Positions 19,663 to 27,955 of a stretch of 64,000 bases of DNA are shown here, piece by piece. Origin of the DNA: Corynebacterium ulcerans (GTDB lineage Bacteria; Actinomycetota; Actinomycetes; Mycobacteriales; Mycobacteriaceae); NCBI RefSeq assembly GCF_900187135.1, contig NZ_LT906443.1:682001-746000 (forward strand), given 5' to 3'. A model generated the notes under the pieces. That model saw only the letters and a list, made by a program, of their open reading frames with translations, was not told the origin of the DNA and did not search any database. The first letter of the stretch is position 1. Each line of letters begins with the position of its first letter. The translations under genes and the position numbers were made by a program.

Positions 19663-20702
19663 GACGTTGCCGATCTCCTCGTTGTGTTCACCGACCACAC
19701 CATCAAAGGCGCTCCCACCACGGCAATGACAATCGCCATCTCTAGTTCTCCGGGTTGTAGCAGGAAGCGCCCTAGAATATCAGCGCTTAATACGCCCAGA
19801 GCACCAATCAGTGCGGAGGGCACAAGCATCCGGGTCAGCGAGGGGCCAGTAAAACGGCGGACAATGTGCGGTGCCGCGAATCCCACAAATACCACCATGC
19901 CCACTGCAGCAGTGGCCGTCCCCGCAAGAACCACGATTGAAGCAGCGGCGATCACTCGGATGAATCTCACGGATAGGCCCAAGCTCACCGCACTTTCCTC
20001 TCCCATGGAGAGCAAGTCCAAAGGCCGGGCGATCCACGCGGCACACGCTGCGCCAACGAGAAGCCCTACCCCGGCTAGCGCAACGTCGCCCATGTCGCGT
20101 CCCGCGGTAGATCCCACCGCCCAGCTCCTGGCGCCGTCTAAAGTGCGCGAAGAATACAGGGACAAGAGATTAGTCAAGGCCTGCAGCGCCAGCATGACGC
20201 CTATCCCGACGAGAACCAGGGTGAGCGGGTCGCGCGACTGCCGAGACAGCAGGATGACCACACTGGCTGTGAGCACAGCACCCACGAGGCCTAAGAGTCC
20301 GCGTTCTGTCAGGGTCGTGCCCACCCCCAACGTCAATCCGATGGCAATGGCGCTGCCGGCTCCGGCGTTGATTCCGATAATCCCCGGATCCGCCAACGGG
20401 TTGCCCGTCCATGACTGGGCGATGGCACCAGCCATAGCCAGCGATGCCCCGACGATCAGCGCCAACAACGTGCGAGGTATGCGCAAATTCCATACCACGT
20501 CATACACCTCGGTGAGGTGGGCAGACAGCGGGGGCGCAGAGGCATCCGAGAGTCTTCCTGGCCCCTGACTCAACACCGCAAGGATGTCCCCCACGGGCAC
20601 GGAACGGGCCCCGACAACGACAGAGAGGAACGCCGCGCCTATCACGAGCGCAAACGTTCCTACTGTCAAAGCTCTATGCGACGTGCGCATTGACATGCGC
20701 AT
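19659..20702 (-). CDS. Siderophore/iron ABC transporter permease (FecCD family)
   Basis: This 347-residue FecCD-family permease is paired with the next gene. 'LRIPRTLLALIVGASLAMAG' and 'VVFVGFAAPHIVRR' are the two hallmark segments, and 'TGNPLADPGIIGINAGAG' is also family-typical. Its ATG at 20702 overlaps the stop codon of the binding-protein gene as TAATG. An open extension to 20735 would run back into the binding-protein gene and is not needed. Confidence 0.93.
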   Translation of the reverse strand: MRMSMRTSHRALTVGTFALVIGAAFLSVVVGARSVPVGDILAVLSQGPGRLSDASAPPLSAHLTEVYDVVWNLRIPRTLLALIVGASLAMAGAIAQSWTGNPLADPGIIGINAGAGSAIAIGLTLGVGTTLTERGLLGLVGAVLTASVVILLSRQSRDPLTLVLVGIGVMLALQALTNLLSLYSSRTLDGARSWAVGSTAGRDMGDVALAGVGLLVGAACAAWIARPLDLLSMGEESAVSLGLSVRFIRVIAAASIVVLAGTATAAVGMVVFVGFAAPHIVRRFTGPSLTRMLVPSALIGALGVLSADILGRFLLQPGELEMAIVIAVVGAPLMVWSVNTTRRSATS

Positions 20703-21685
20703 TAGAGCGATTCGGCGAACTTCTGAATCGCCCACGGAATGGTTACCGGATTTGGCATGCTCATCGCGTTGCCCACATTTTCATGGAGGAAGTGCGCACG
20801 GCCGCTCTTGACCACGTCCAGGTTGTTAAACGTGGTGTCCTTTTTCAGAGCATCCACTGCGCCCTTGTAGTCCAGAACAAAGAGGTAATCGACATTGTTG
20901 AGCTCGGAGTAATTTTCTGGGGCGAGGTCCCGGTAGAACTGCTTGCCGTCGCCCTCAATCTCAGCGGGAATGTGGAAGCCCAGGCTCTTTAAGAACTGGC
21001 CACGGCCATCGCCAGAGGTGTAGATGCCGATCTTGCCCTGATAAGGCATAACCACAGCAGCACGCTTGCCTTTGAGTTCCGGATGCTGCGCCTGGAAATC
21101 CTCAAAAGCTTTCTTGGTCTTCTTGATCTGCTCTTGACCCTCAGATTCTTTTCCTACGGCATGTGCGATCGTGGTTACCTGATCCTCCCACGGCACCTGC
21201 CAGTCAGCGAACTGCTCTGAGTGGGTCGTGGTGGGCGCGATGGCAGCCAGCGCTTTCTTTGCTTGGGCGTCCACAGCCTGATTCACAGCGATGATCTGCT
21301 CGGGGTTGGTAGCCGTGACTTTTTCCAAGATCTGAGAGGTGAATCCCTGAGCCGTGTTGTAAATGGGCTCCGGGGTGGCATCTCCCAGGAGTTCCTTGGA
21401 CCATGGCCCCACACCGCTCTTGTCCACATCGCCCTGGGCTCCCCACGGGGCGACAGCAACAGGAGCGATGCCTAAGGAAAGGAGTGTGTCTGCGTCGCCT
21501 AGTCCCAAAGCGGCAACACGTGTGTTTTTAGTGTCTCCACCAGCGGCAGGCTTTGCGGCTTCTTCGCTGCGGGAACACGCGGTAAGTAGGAGGGCAAGCG
21601 TAACGACGATTGCAGTGGTCACCGCAACAGCGCGATAGTTGCGCGAGTGCTGCGATGTGAGTGGTGTGGGATGTGCAGTTGTCAT
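20702..21685 (-). CDS. Iron-siderophore ABC transporter substrate-binding lipoprotein
   Basis: This 327-residue periplasmic-binding-type protein (FepB/FhuD class) captures the ferric siderophore on the cell surface. The N-terminus has a hydrophobic signal segment ending in the lipobox 'LLTACS', so Cys37 would be lipidated. 'TRVAALGLGDADTLLSLG' and 'VTATNPEQIIAV' are typical of the family. It starts at an ATG after AAAGGTG and is the first gene of the importer operon. Its promoter faces the SIP gene across a region with two DtxR-like boxes. The exact siderophore cannot be read from the sequence. Confidence 0.92.
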   Translation of the reverse strand: MTTAHPTPLTSQHSRNYRAVAVTTAIVVTLALLLTACSRSEEAAKPAAGGDTKNTRVAALGLGDADTLLSLGIAPVAVAPWGAQGDVDKSGVGPWSKELLGDATPEPIYNTAQGFTSQILEKVTATNPEQIIAVNQAVDAQAKKALAAIAPTTTHSEQFADWQVPWEDQVTTIAHAVGKESEGQEQIKKTKKAFEDFQAQHPELKGKRAAVVMPYQGKIGIYTSGDGRGQFLKSLGFHIPAEIEGDGKQFYRDLAPENYSELNNVDYLFVLDYKGAVDALKKDTTFNNLDVVKSGRAHFLHENVGNAMSMPNPVTIPWAIQKFAESL

Positions 21686-21731
21686 GGGGCACCTTTAAGT
21701 CGATTCAAACGGTCCATTTACAATGAACCTT

Positions 21732-21750
21732 TCAGGCAAGCCAAACCTAC
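21732..21750. promoter_or_regulatory. Candidate DtxR box 1
   Basis: The sequence TCAGGCAAGCCAAACCTAC matches 14 of 19 positions of the DtxR consensus TTAGGTTAGCCTAACCTAA by eye. It is 47 bp upstream of the binding-protein start. DtxR represses iron-uptake genes when Fe2+ is plentiful in this genus. Confidence 0.6.
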
Positions 21751-21756
21751 AACATT

Positions 21757-21775
21757 TTAGGTAAGCTTTACAAAG
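21757..21775. promoter_or_regulatory. Candidate DtxR box 2
   Basis: The sequence TTAGGTAAGCTTTACAAAG matches 13 of 19 positions of the DtxR consensus, with a perfect left half-site TTAGGT. It lies 25 bp (about 2.5 turns) from box 1 and would serve the divergent SIP gene as well. Confidence 0.55.
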
Positions 21776-21858
21776 CTTCGCGCCTCATCGGCTACTCGTG
21801 CTCTCCGACAAAATCCCAGACGCCAAGTAACACCGGCCCCACACACTGAGGAGTGTTA

Positions 21859-22773
21859 ATGACGACCAGACCAATCACCGCCTTCGCCGATCACGAGCTC
21901 AGGAACTCCCCAGCTGAACCCCACCATCACTTGGTCCAAGCGCACGTGTTAGGCGTAGCGGAGATTGCCCCGCATCTGCGCCGCATTGAACTCACCTCCC
22001 CCGATTTTCACGATTGGACAATGACCGGACCCGATGAGTTCTTTGGACTTGTCATGCCGCCGGAGCATCTCAACACCACGTCCGCTTTCTTCCCCATGCT
22101 GGAAAATCTCCCACGTCAGGAACGCGCAAACCTGCGCTCAACCCTCAATGCCATCGCCGAAGACGAACGTCCCGCACTGCGCTGGTACACCGTGCGCCAT
22201 CTTGATACACAGCGAGGCGTTATGGCATTCGACATAGCCACGCATGGAGTCACCCATGAGTCCATGGTTAACAGCGCCGATGCTCACGCCGACATTGGGC
22301 CGGGTCTGCGCTGGGCGTTGTGCGCCCAGCCTGGAGATCCCGTGGGAATATTCAGCGCCCGGGGGTTATGGGACCGACGATGGGACCGGCAACTGGTGGT
22401 GGCGGATGCCTCGTCTGTTCCGTCCGCGCTCGCCATTGCTGAGTTCATGTCAGATCTGCACCCTGGCCAACTACAGTCCATACGTTTTGTTATCACTGTG
22501 GAAAGCGAAGCCGACATAGAGGCTTCCTCGGTGGAATGGCTGCGCACACATGCTGAACATGTAGAGATTCTCTACCGGCCCATCGCGAAACAAGCAGATG
22601 CCACTTTGACGTATCTCCAGTCGGAATCACACGTTAAGCCGGACTACGTGTGGGTTTCCGGCGAAGGAAATCTGTGCAAAGACATCCGGCGATTAGCGAT
22701 CAAAGAGTGGAGACTGGAAACAGACGCTATTTTCTGGTGCCCTTACTGGTACATCGGACGACCCCGCCCCTAA
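21859..22773 (+). CDS. Siderophore-interacting protein (FAD-dependent ferric-siderophore reductase)
   Basis: This cytoplasmic SIP-family flavoprotein of 304 residues reduces imported ferric siderophore to release iron. 'RWYTVRHLD' is the FAD-binding RxYTxR motif, and 'DASSVPSALAIAEFM' and 'YVWVSGEGNLCKDIRRL' belong to the NAD(P)H-binding half of the family. The ATG at 21859 has GAGGAG 6 nt upstream; a GTG at 21853 overlaps that site and is rejected as start. It is divergent from the importer operon with which it functions. Confidence 0.92.
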   Translation: MTTRPITAFADHELRNSPAEPHHHLVQAHVLGVAEIAPHLRRIELTSPDFHDWTMTGPDEFFGLVMPPEHLNTTSAFFPMLENLPRQERANLRSTLNAIAEDERPALRWYTVRHLDTQRGVMAFDIATHGVTHESMVNSADAHADIGPGLRWALCAQPGDPVGIFSARGLWDRRWDRQLVVADASSVPSALAIAEFMSDLHPGQLQSIRFVITVESEADIEASSVEWLRTHAEHVEILYRPIAKQADATLTYLQSESHVKPDYVWVSGEGNLCKDIRRLAIKEWRLETDAIFWCPYWYIGRPRP

Positions 22774-22944
22774 ACTCCCATTTCAGCGCCCACATATTTT
22801 CTCCGTATTCACTTAAAGCAGACACGCCCACGCCGTGACATCTTTGCCTGCCGCGGCAGATTCCTCCCGAAGATATTTCTGTAATAGAGGAAGCCTTGGA
22901 GTCTGATTGCAGATAGTGCAGGGCTGCCCGCTAAGCTGGTACGC

Positions 22945-23715
22945 ATGGCAGACGCGAAGAAGCAGGCCGACAAGGCCGCGAAGAAGGAGCAGCGCGCGGC
23001 GAAGCGCGCCCAGCGCCGCCGGAACTGGTCTCAGCTCTGGCAGGCGTTCAACATCCAGCGCAAGCAGGACAAAGCCCTGGTGCCGATCATGGTGGGATCG
23101 ATCCTTGGCCTCGGCCTGCTTTTCTTCCTCATCGGAATGTTGTGGAACGGTCAGTGGTTTACGCTTCCCACTGGTCTTTTGCTGGGCGTGCTCCTTGCTA
23201 TGTTTATTTTCACCCGTAGGCTCCAAAATAGCGTCTACGAAAAGGCTGAGGGCCAAGCCGGCGCCGCAGGTTGGGCGCTAGAGAACCTACGTTCAGGCGT
23301 GGGCATTGTATGGCGAACCAAGACCGGCATTGCCGTGACCAAGCAAATGGATGTGCTCCACCGCGTTATCGGCGTCTGCGGCATTGTGCTCGTAGGTGAG
23401 GGCAATAAGAACCATCTGCGTCCGCTGATCAATCAGCAGCGTCAGCGACTGTCACGTCTAGCACCTGGTGTACCGATTCATGAGATGTTTGTGGGCAGTG
23501 GCGAGGGCGAGGTGCCGCTGAAAAAACTGCAGTCCAGTTTGCTCAAGCTTGATCGCCAGTACAAGAAGAACGATGTGTATGAAATCGCTAGCCGCATCGA
23601 GTCCATGGATAACGTCCAGACAAACGTAGGACTTCCCAAAGGCCCGATCCCTAAGGGCGGCAAGATCTCGGGAATGAACCGTCGCGCTCGTCGTTCTGCA
23701 GATCGCAACAAATAA
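22945..23715 (+). CDS. DUF4191 family membrane protein
   Basis: This 256-residue actinobacterial protein of unknown function is the equivalent of Rv2219. It begins with a very basic Lys/Arg/Ala helix (residues 1-35), then two closely spaced transmembrane helices (about 50-92), then a soluble C-terminal domain with 'LRSGVGIVWRTKTGIAVTKQ' and a basic tail 'NRRARRSADRNK'. It keeps the conserved position after lipA, but here the siderophore genes have been inserted between them. Confidence 0.88.
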   Translation: MADAKKQADKAAKKEQRAAKRAQRRRNWSQLWQAFNIQRKQDKALVPIMVGSILGLGLLFFLIGMLWNGQWFTLPTGLLLGVLLAMFIFTRRLQNSVYEKAEGQAGAAGWALENLRSGVGIVWRTKTGIAVTKQMDVLHRVIGVCGIVLVGEGNKNHLRPLINQQRQRLSRLAPGVPIHEMFVGSGEGEVPLKKLQSSLLKLDRQYKKNDVYEIASRIESMDNVQTNVGLPKGPIPKGGKISGMNRRARRSADRNK

Positions 23716-23734
23716 GACGATCTTTTTACGCAAT

Positions 23735-23776
23735 AAGGCTTGGACACTGTTTTTTTAGTGTCCAAGCCTTTTCTTT
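23735..23776 (+). terminator. Intrinsic terminator of the DUF4191 gene
   Basis: A 14-bp perfect stem (23735-23748 with 23757-23770, arm AAGGCTTGGACACT) with an 8-nt loop is followed by TTCTTT. It sits between the DUF4191 and convergent RDD genes and may serve both. Confidence 0.9.
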
Positions 23777-23792
23777 GCTTAGTAGTTTTTAT

Positions 23793-24266
23793 TTACCCAA
23801 AAACTACTGCGGTTCCCGTGGCGCGATCGTGCATACCGCGGCCGTCGGCGTCGACAAGCACTGCGGGGAAGATAAAGCACGTGAGCGCTGTGCGTACGAG
23901 GGCGCGCACAAAACCCACTTTTTCAGTTCGCACGTCAATGCGGGCTACCCCCATGCCTAGGATTGCCTGTCCAGGAGTGCGGGCGAAAAGCCAGACGCTT
24001 ATTACACCGAGGATGAAAAAGAGGATGAGGGTCGCGGTGGACACACCGCCGAGCGCAGGGGTAAACATGTGAATCACCGTTGCACTGATCAAGCAGATGC
24101 CCCAGTCGATAAGGACTCCGCAGGAACGTCGCAGGACACTACCTAAAGCTCCCGGGCCTTTTTGTGGAAGTCCAAGGTGTTCACCCGGCCAGCGGGCGGG
24201 GGTGTCGCCGTCGATTTGCGAGGGAATCTCCGGCCCGTCGAGCCAACTACGCTTCGGTTTTGCCAT
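23793..24266 (-). CDS. RDD family membrane protein
   Basis: This 157-residue small membrane protein has the RDD pattern: 'VLIDWGICLI' in the first transmembrane helix, a second helix, and the 'GQAILGMGVARID' segment. It corresponds to Rv2219A, next to glnA in mycobacteria. The start is the ATG giving 'MAKPKRSWLDGPEIPSQ'; the frame is open 43 codons further upstream but without family character. The function is unknown; some RDD proteins act in ion transport. Confidence 0.85.
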   Translation of the reverse strand: MAKPKRSWLDGPEIPSQIDGDTPARWPGEHLGLPQKGPGALGSVLRRSCGVLIDWGICLISATVIHMFTPALGGVSTATLILFFILGVISVWLFARTPGQAILGMGVARIDVRTEKVGFVRALVRTALTCFIFPAVLVDADGRGMHDRATGTAVVFG

Positions 24267-24469
24267 GTGGACTACTGTAGTTCTTGAACAGCCGGAGTGG
24301 GAAACCCACGGACAACAGGTATCGGTCGGTCGATAGGTAATTAGCTTCTCTACTGCTATCCTAGAGGAACCGACTTTTATGGTGCCATACCCCACAACTT
24401 GTTTTGATTAGCCCGCCATTAAGGCTAATCGTACAAGGAAACACAACAACGTTCCCCCAAGGAGTCAAC

Positions 24470-25906
24470 GTGGCCTTCAGTACATCCGAAGACGTTATCA
24501 AGTTCATCAAAGACGAAAATGTTGAATTCGTCGATGTTCGCTTTACCGACGTCCCGGGCATCGAACAGCACTTCTCCATTCCTGCGGGAATGTTGGATGA
24601 AGACGCTATCGAAGAGGGCCTGGCTTTCGATGGCTCTTCCATCCGTGGTTTTACCACCATCGACGAGTCCGACATGAACCTTCTTCCGGACCTCGCAACC
24701 GCGACCTTGGACCCGTTCCGCAAAGCAAAGACCTTGAACATTAAGTTCTTTGTCCACGATCCTTTTACCCGCGAGGCATTCTCCCGCGATCCGCGCAACG
24801 TTGCCCGCAAAGCAGAAGAGTATCTGACCTCCACCGGCATCGCCGACACCTGTAATTTCGGCGCCGAAGCCGAGTTCTACCTCTTCGATTCCGTCCGCTA
24901 CTCCACAGACATCAACGCTGGTTTCTATGAAGTCGACTCCGACGAGGGCTGGTGGAACCGAGGCAAAGAATACAACCTCGACGGCACCCGCAACCTTGGT
25001 GGCAAGAACCGCGTCAAAGGCGGCTACTTCCCCGTCGCGCCCCACGATCAGACCGTAGACATTCGCGACGAGATGACGCGCAACCTTATCAACGCCGGCT
25101 TCCATATTGAGCGTTTCCACCACGAGGTAGGCACCGGCGGCCAGCAAGAAATCAACTACCGGTTCAACACCCTGCTACACGCTGCCGACGACCTGCAGAC
25201 CTTCAAATACATCATCAAGAACACCGCAGCTCAAAACGGCCGTGCCGCCACCTTCATGCCCAAGCCCATCGCAGGCGACAACGGCTCGGGAATGCACGCG
25301 CACCAGTCTCTTTGGAAAGACGGCAAGCCCCTCTTCCACGACGAATCCGGCTACGCCGGGCTTTCCGACATGGCCCGCTACTACATCGGCGGCATCCTGC
25401 ACCACGCAGGCGCGGTCTTGGCGTTTACCAACCCCACGCTGAACTCCTACCACCGCCTGGTCCCCGGCTTCGAGGCCCCCATCAACCTGGTGTACTCACA
25501 GCGCAACCGCTCTGCGGCAATCCGTATTCCTATTACAGGCTCCAACCCCAAGGCTAAGCGCATTGAGTTCCGCGCACCGGACCCTTCAGGCAACCCCTAC
25601 TTTGGATTTGCAGCCATGATGCTCGCCGGCCTTGATGGCATCAAGAACCGCATCGAGCCGCATGCACCAGTGGACAAGGACCTCTACGAGCTGCCACCAG
25701 AGGAGGCCACAAGCATCCCGCAGGCCCCCACCTCACTGGTGGAATCACTCAAGGCCCTTGAAGAGGACAACGAGTTCCTGACCGACTGCGATGTGTTCAC
25801 CGAAGACCTCATCGACACCTACATCAAGCTCAAGTACGACGAAGAGATCACTCCTACCCGCCTGCGCCCGACGCCGCAGGAGTTTGAGATGTACTTCGAC
25901 TGCTAG
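24470..25906 (+). CDS. glnA: Glutamine synthetase type I (main, adenylylatable)
   Basis: This 478-residue GS assimilates ammonium into glutamine. '[10 protein letters not shown]', 'AEAEFYLFD', '[10 protein letters not shown]' and 'NRSAAIRIP' cover the metal- and substrate-binding motifs. Tyr406 in '[11 protein letters not shown]' is the expected adenylylation site, and the adenylyltransferase glnE is in the same window. The start is a GTG at 24470 with AAGGAG (24459-24464) 5 nt upstream; an ORF extension to 24404 is not supported. I did not find a clear AmtR operator by eye upstream. Confidence 0.97.
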   Translation: MAFSTSEDVIKFIKDENVEFVDVRFTDVPGIEQHFSIPAGMLDEDAIEEGLAFDGSSIRGFTTIDESDMNLLPDLATATLDPFRKAKTLNIKFFVHDPFTREAFSRDPRNVARKAEEYLTSTGIADTCNFGAEAEFYLFDSVRYSTDINAGFYEVDSDEGWWNRGKEYNLDGTRNLGGKNRVKGGYFPVAPHDQTVDIRDEMTRNLINAGFHIERFHHEVGTGGQQEINYRFNTLLHAADDLQTFKYIIKNTAAQNGRAATFMPKPIAGDNGSGMHAHQSLWKDGKPLFHDESGYAGLSDMARYYIGGILHHAGAVLAFTNPTLNSYHRLVPGFEAPINLVYSQRNRSAAIRIPITGSNPKAKRIEFRAPDPSGNPYFGFAAMMLAGLDGIKNRIEPHAPVDKDLYELPPEEATSIPQAPTSLVESLKALEEDNEFLTDCDVFTEDLIDTYIKLKYDEEITPTRLRPTPQEFEMYFDC

Positions 25907-25924
25907 GGGTCAGGAACATCCACG

Positions 25925-25973
25925 AAACCCCTTCACCACCGCGAACCTCGCGAACGGTGAAGGGGGTTTTCCT
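25925..25973 (+). terminator. Intrinsic terminator of glnA
   Basis: The arms CCCTTCACC and GGTGAAGGG flank an 18-nt loop, with extra complementary bases outside (AAACC... and GGTTTT), and the right arm runs into TTTT. It starts about 18 bp after the stop. Confidence 0.85.
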
Positions 25974-26028
25974 TAAGATTTCTCCCATTTTCCTTCTACT
26001 ATTGAAAATGCAGCGCCCACCTGCACTT

Positions 26029-26872
26029 CTATACTGACCGCAAAGTCGTTTTCTCAAGCTCGGTTCGACCATGCAACTGAAACCGAAACGCTTCCCACGG
26101 CCCATTCGAAGCCAGTGACGCATACCGATTACCAGCCGAGTCGCTGGCTCCGAGTCCTGACCGAACAACTTCGGCTGGCACGCCTGCATCCAGGAGCACC
26201 GTTGCCCACGTGTCCCGCATCCTCGTTGTGGAGGTTTTCCCCTCATCGCAGGTAAGCGGAACAACAGAATCCAGCGCCACTGCTGCTCGCTCGTCAGTCT
26301 TGTGAGGTGAGAACACGTAATCATCCGAAAACTGTCGAAGCTCATGAAGATCATCTGCAAAGTAATCAATGACAGGGATATCTCGGCCTACGACGTTTTC
26401 GATCACAAGCCTGAAGCTTTCTCACCTACTATCTGAGGCCACCGCAGAATATCCATTTCCGACGTACGCAAGCCTGCGGACAAGCCAATCGCCAGAGACA
26501 GCTTCCAGAGATAGCCCACCCTGCCATGAGTTCCAGTTCACGTCTCGTGTACGGCTCCACGGACATGCGCTTACCTACCACCCCTGTTTCATCCTGCAGC
26601 GTCCCCACAAACACACCGAGCCTGCGCAAAAGGCCTCGAGTAGCGCGTACTGTTCGGGGTGCTTCATGTCCGCGCTTGTTCTTCATGAAGGTCCCGATGT
26701 TGCTCTCTGTGACTACCTCAGCGAGAACCTCTGGCCTGTCCTTGCGCCCTGCCCACGTAAGAAACTCTGTTGCATTTCTGCAATAGGCAACTTCAACTGC
26801 CCTAGTCGATAAAGCCTGTGTTCCAAGGAATCGTTCGACAAGCTGGTCTATCTGTTCTTTTCTTTTCACCAT
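26029..26872 (-). pseudogene. Tyrosine-recombinase-like gene, frameshifted (second of a pair)
   Basis: The ATG at 26872 (within ATGGTGA, overlapping the stop of the upstream recombinase remnant) opens 'MVKRKEQIDQLVERFLG'. After about 135 codons the frame shifts: the box I segment 'LSAGLRTSEMDILRW' is in another frame, followed by a stop at 'EKASGL'. The C-terminal part (from 26406), with the box II-like 'TTRMRDTWATVLLDAGVP', is in a third frame. At least two frameshifts are therefore needed. The usual His of box II is also replaced. It reads as a decayed integrase/recombinase, possibly part of a recombinase operon. Confidence 0.75.
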
Positions 26873-27747
26873 GCTCGATCTCCTTGAGACCATGACGGAT
26901 GAGCTGCGTAAACCTGCGGGGCGAAGGACATAATCGACATGCGCGGGGCTTGGATGTCGCGGTAAGCGTGTAATGAAGAAATACCTGCAACCTGACAAAT
27001 CACAGCCTCGGGAACACCAGAACGAAAAAGGGCTTTGATCCACTCACACTTGAAGGTGCGGAATACGTGTGTCCCAGGGATATCGGTCAAGTTCTGTGTC
27101 ATTTCACGCAACGTGAATTTTCGAAAGCGGGCAGACTCGTTGGGAAGCCCCAACTAACCCCGTTCCACCCGTGCGCAAAGCTGCATCATGTTCAGCTCGT
27201 ACAGGAATAGATCTAGCTGGGTCGCCTGCGCGAATGACCGCCCCTACCTCATCGATTGCTACGTCTTCCCATGTCAGGGCGAGTATCTCAGCGTTGAGTA
27301 GCCCAGCTCCAAGCGACAAGGTGACAATGAGTTCTTTATCCTTGTCTCCGCGAACCCGAACTAGCACCTCATCAACATCCACGTCTGGGACAGCTGTTTG
27401 TTCTACGGTGTATCGCTCTGATAGCCGCTTGACTTGTCCAGACTCGGACCCAAGCAAACGAAAAACCTTACGTAGCCAATTCCTGTGTTGCTGAAGCGCC
27501 GTCCTCGACAAGCTGGGAATGTGAAAGAGCGAAGGTGGTCATCGACTATCTCAGAGTCATAAACATACTCGTCTATCACGTCGTAGCCCTGCTCACTAAC
27601 CCACAAAAATGCCAAGACAGCGGAGGCATGCTGCGTCGAGCCTGGCAAGTCTGGCATGGGTTGAAGAGTTGACAGGACATAGTGCCCTACCCTTTGCCAG
27701 TCAGACTCAGAAATGGCTTTGGGCTTGTTGATCGGGCGAGAGATCAT
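26866..27747 (-). pseudogene. Tyrosine-recombinase-like gene, frameshifted (first of a pair)
   Basis: Three consecutive frames carry one continuous recombinase-like protein. The N-terminal part (27747 to about 27520) gives 'SESDWQRVGHYVL'. The middle part ('RNWLRKVFRLLG' and the box I-like 'GLLNAEILALTWEDV') continues to about 27145. The C-terminal part holds the box II-like 'HVFRTFKCEWIKALFRSG' and a Tyr in 'HAYRDIQAP'. Frame changes are near 27520 and 27145. Box I has Asn where an Arg is usual. Its stop overlaps the start of the next recombinase remnant, so the two were an operon. Confidence 0.72.
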
Positions 27748-27823
27748 TAGACCACAGTGTAGCCGGAAATATCCCTCGAATAGACGTTCTTATTTGCCCT
27801 AGCTGGGTGTCGCGGTGAAGATC

Positions 27824-27829
27824 TATACT
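27824..27829 (+). promoter_or_regulatory. Possible -10 box for the orphan gene at 27956
   Basis: TATACT at 27824-27829 is one base from the TATAAT consensus and would place transcription start some 40 bp before the palindrome at 27879-27910. No convincing -35 box is visible. Confidence 0.35.
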
Positions 27830-27878
27830 AGCTGCCAACATGAAGTGTCCCTACCGAAAGATATCGTCATTTCAATGT

Positions 27879-27910
27879 TGCGATCCGTACCAAAATTGGT
27901 ACGGATCGCA
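27879..27910. promoter_or_regulatory. Perfect 14-bp palindrome in the leader of the orphan gene
   Basis: The arm TGCGATCCGTACCA (27879-27892) is exactly mirrored at 27897-27910, with a 4-base loop AAAT. It lies 46 bp before the TTG start at 27956 and downstream of the candidate -10 box. It could be an operator for a dimeric regulator or a very stable mRNA hairpin. No T-run follows, so termination is unlikely. Confidence 0.8.
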
Positions 27911-27955
27911 CCCCTCACAGCCTCGTCCTTGAAACTTCAACTCATAGGAGAATCA

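Noticed and set aside
24300..24469. AmtR operator upstream of glnA
   Set aside because: No CTAT-N6-ATAG type match could be found by eye; only a weak extended -10 (TATCCT at 24357) is present.
25854..26369. 171-codon minus-strand frame after glnA
   Set aside because: It overlaps the glnA end and terminator; its sequence is a shadow of the recombinase remnant in the wrong frame.
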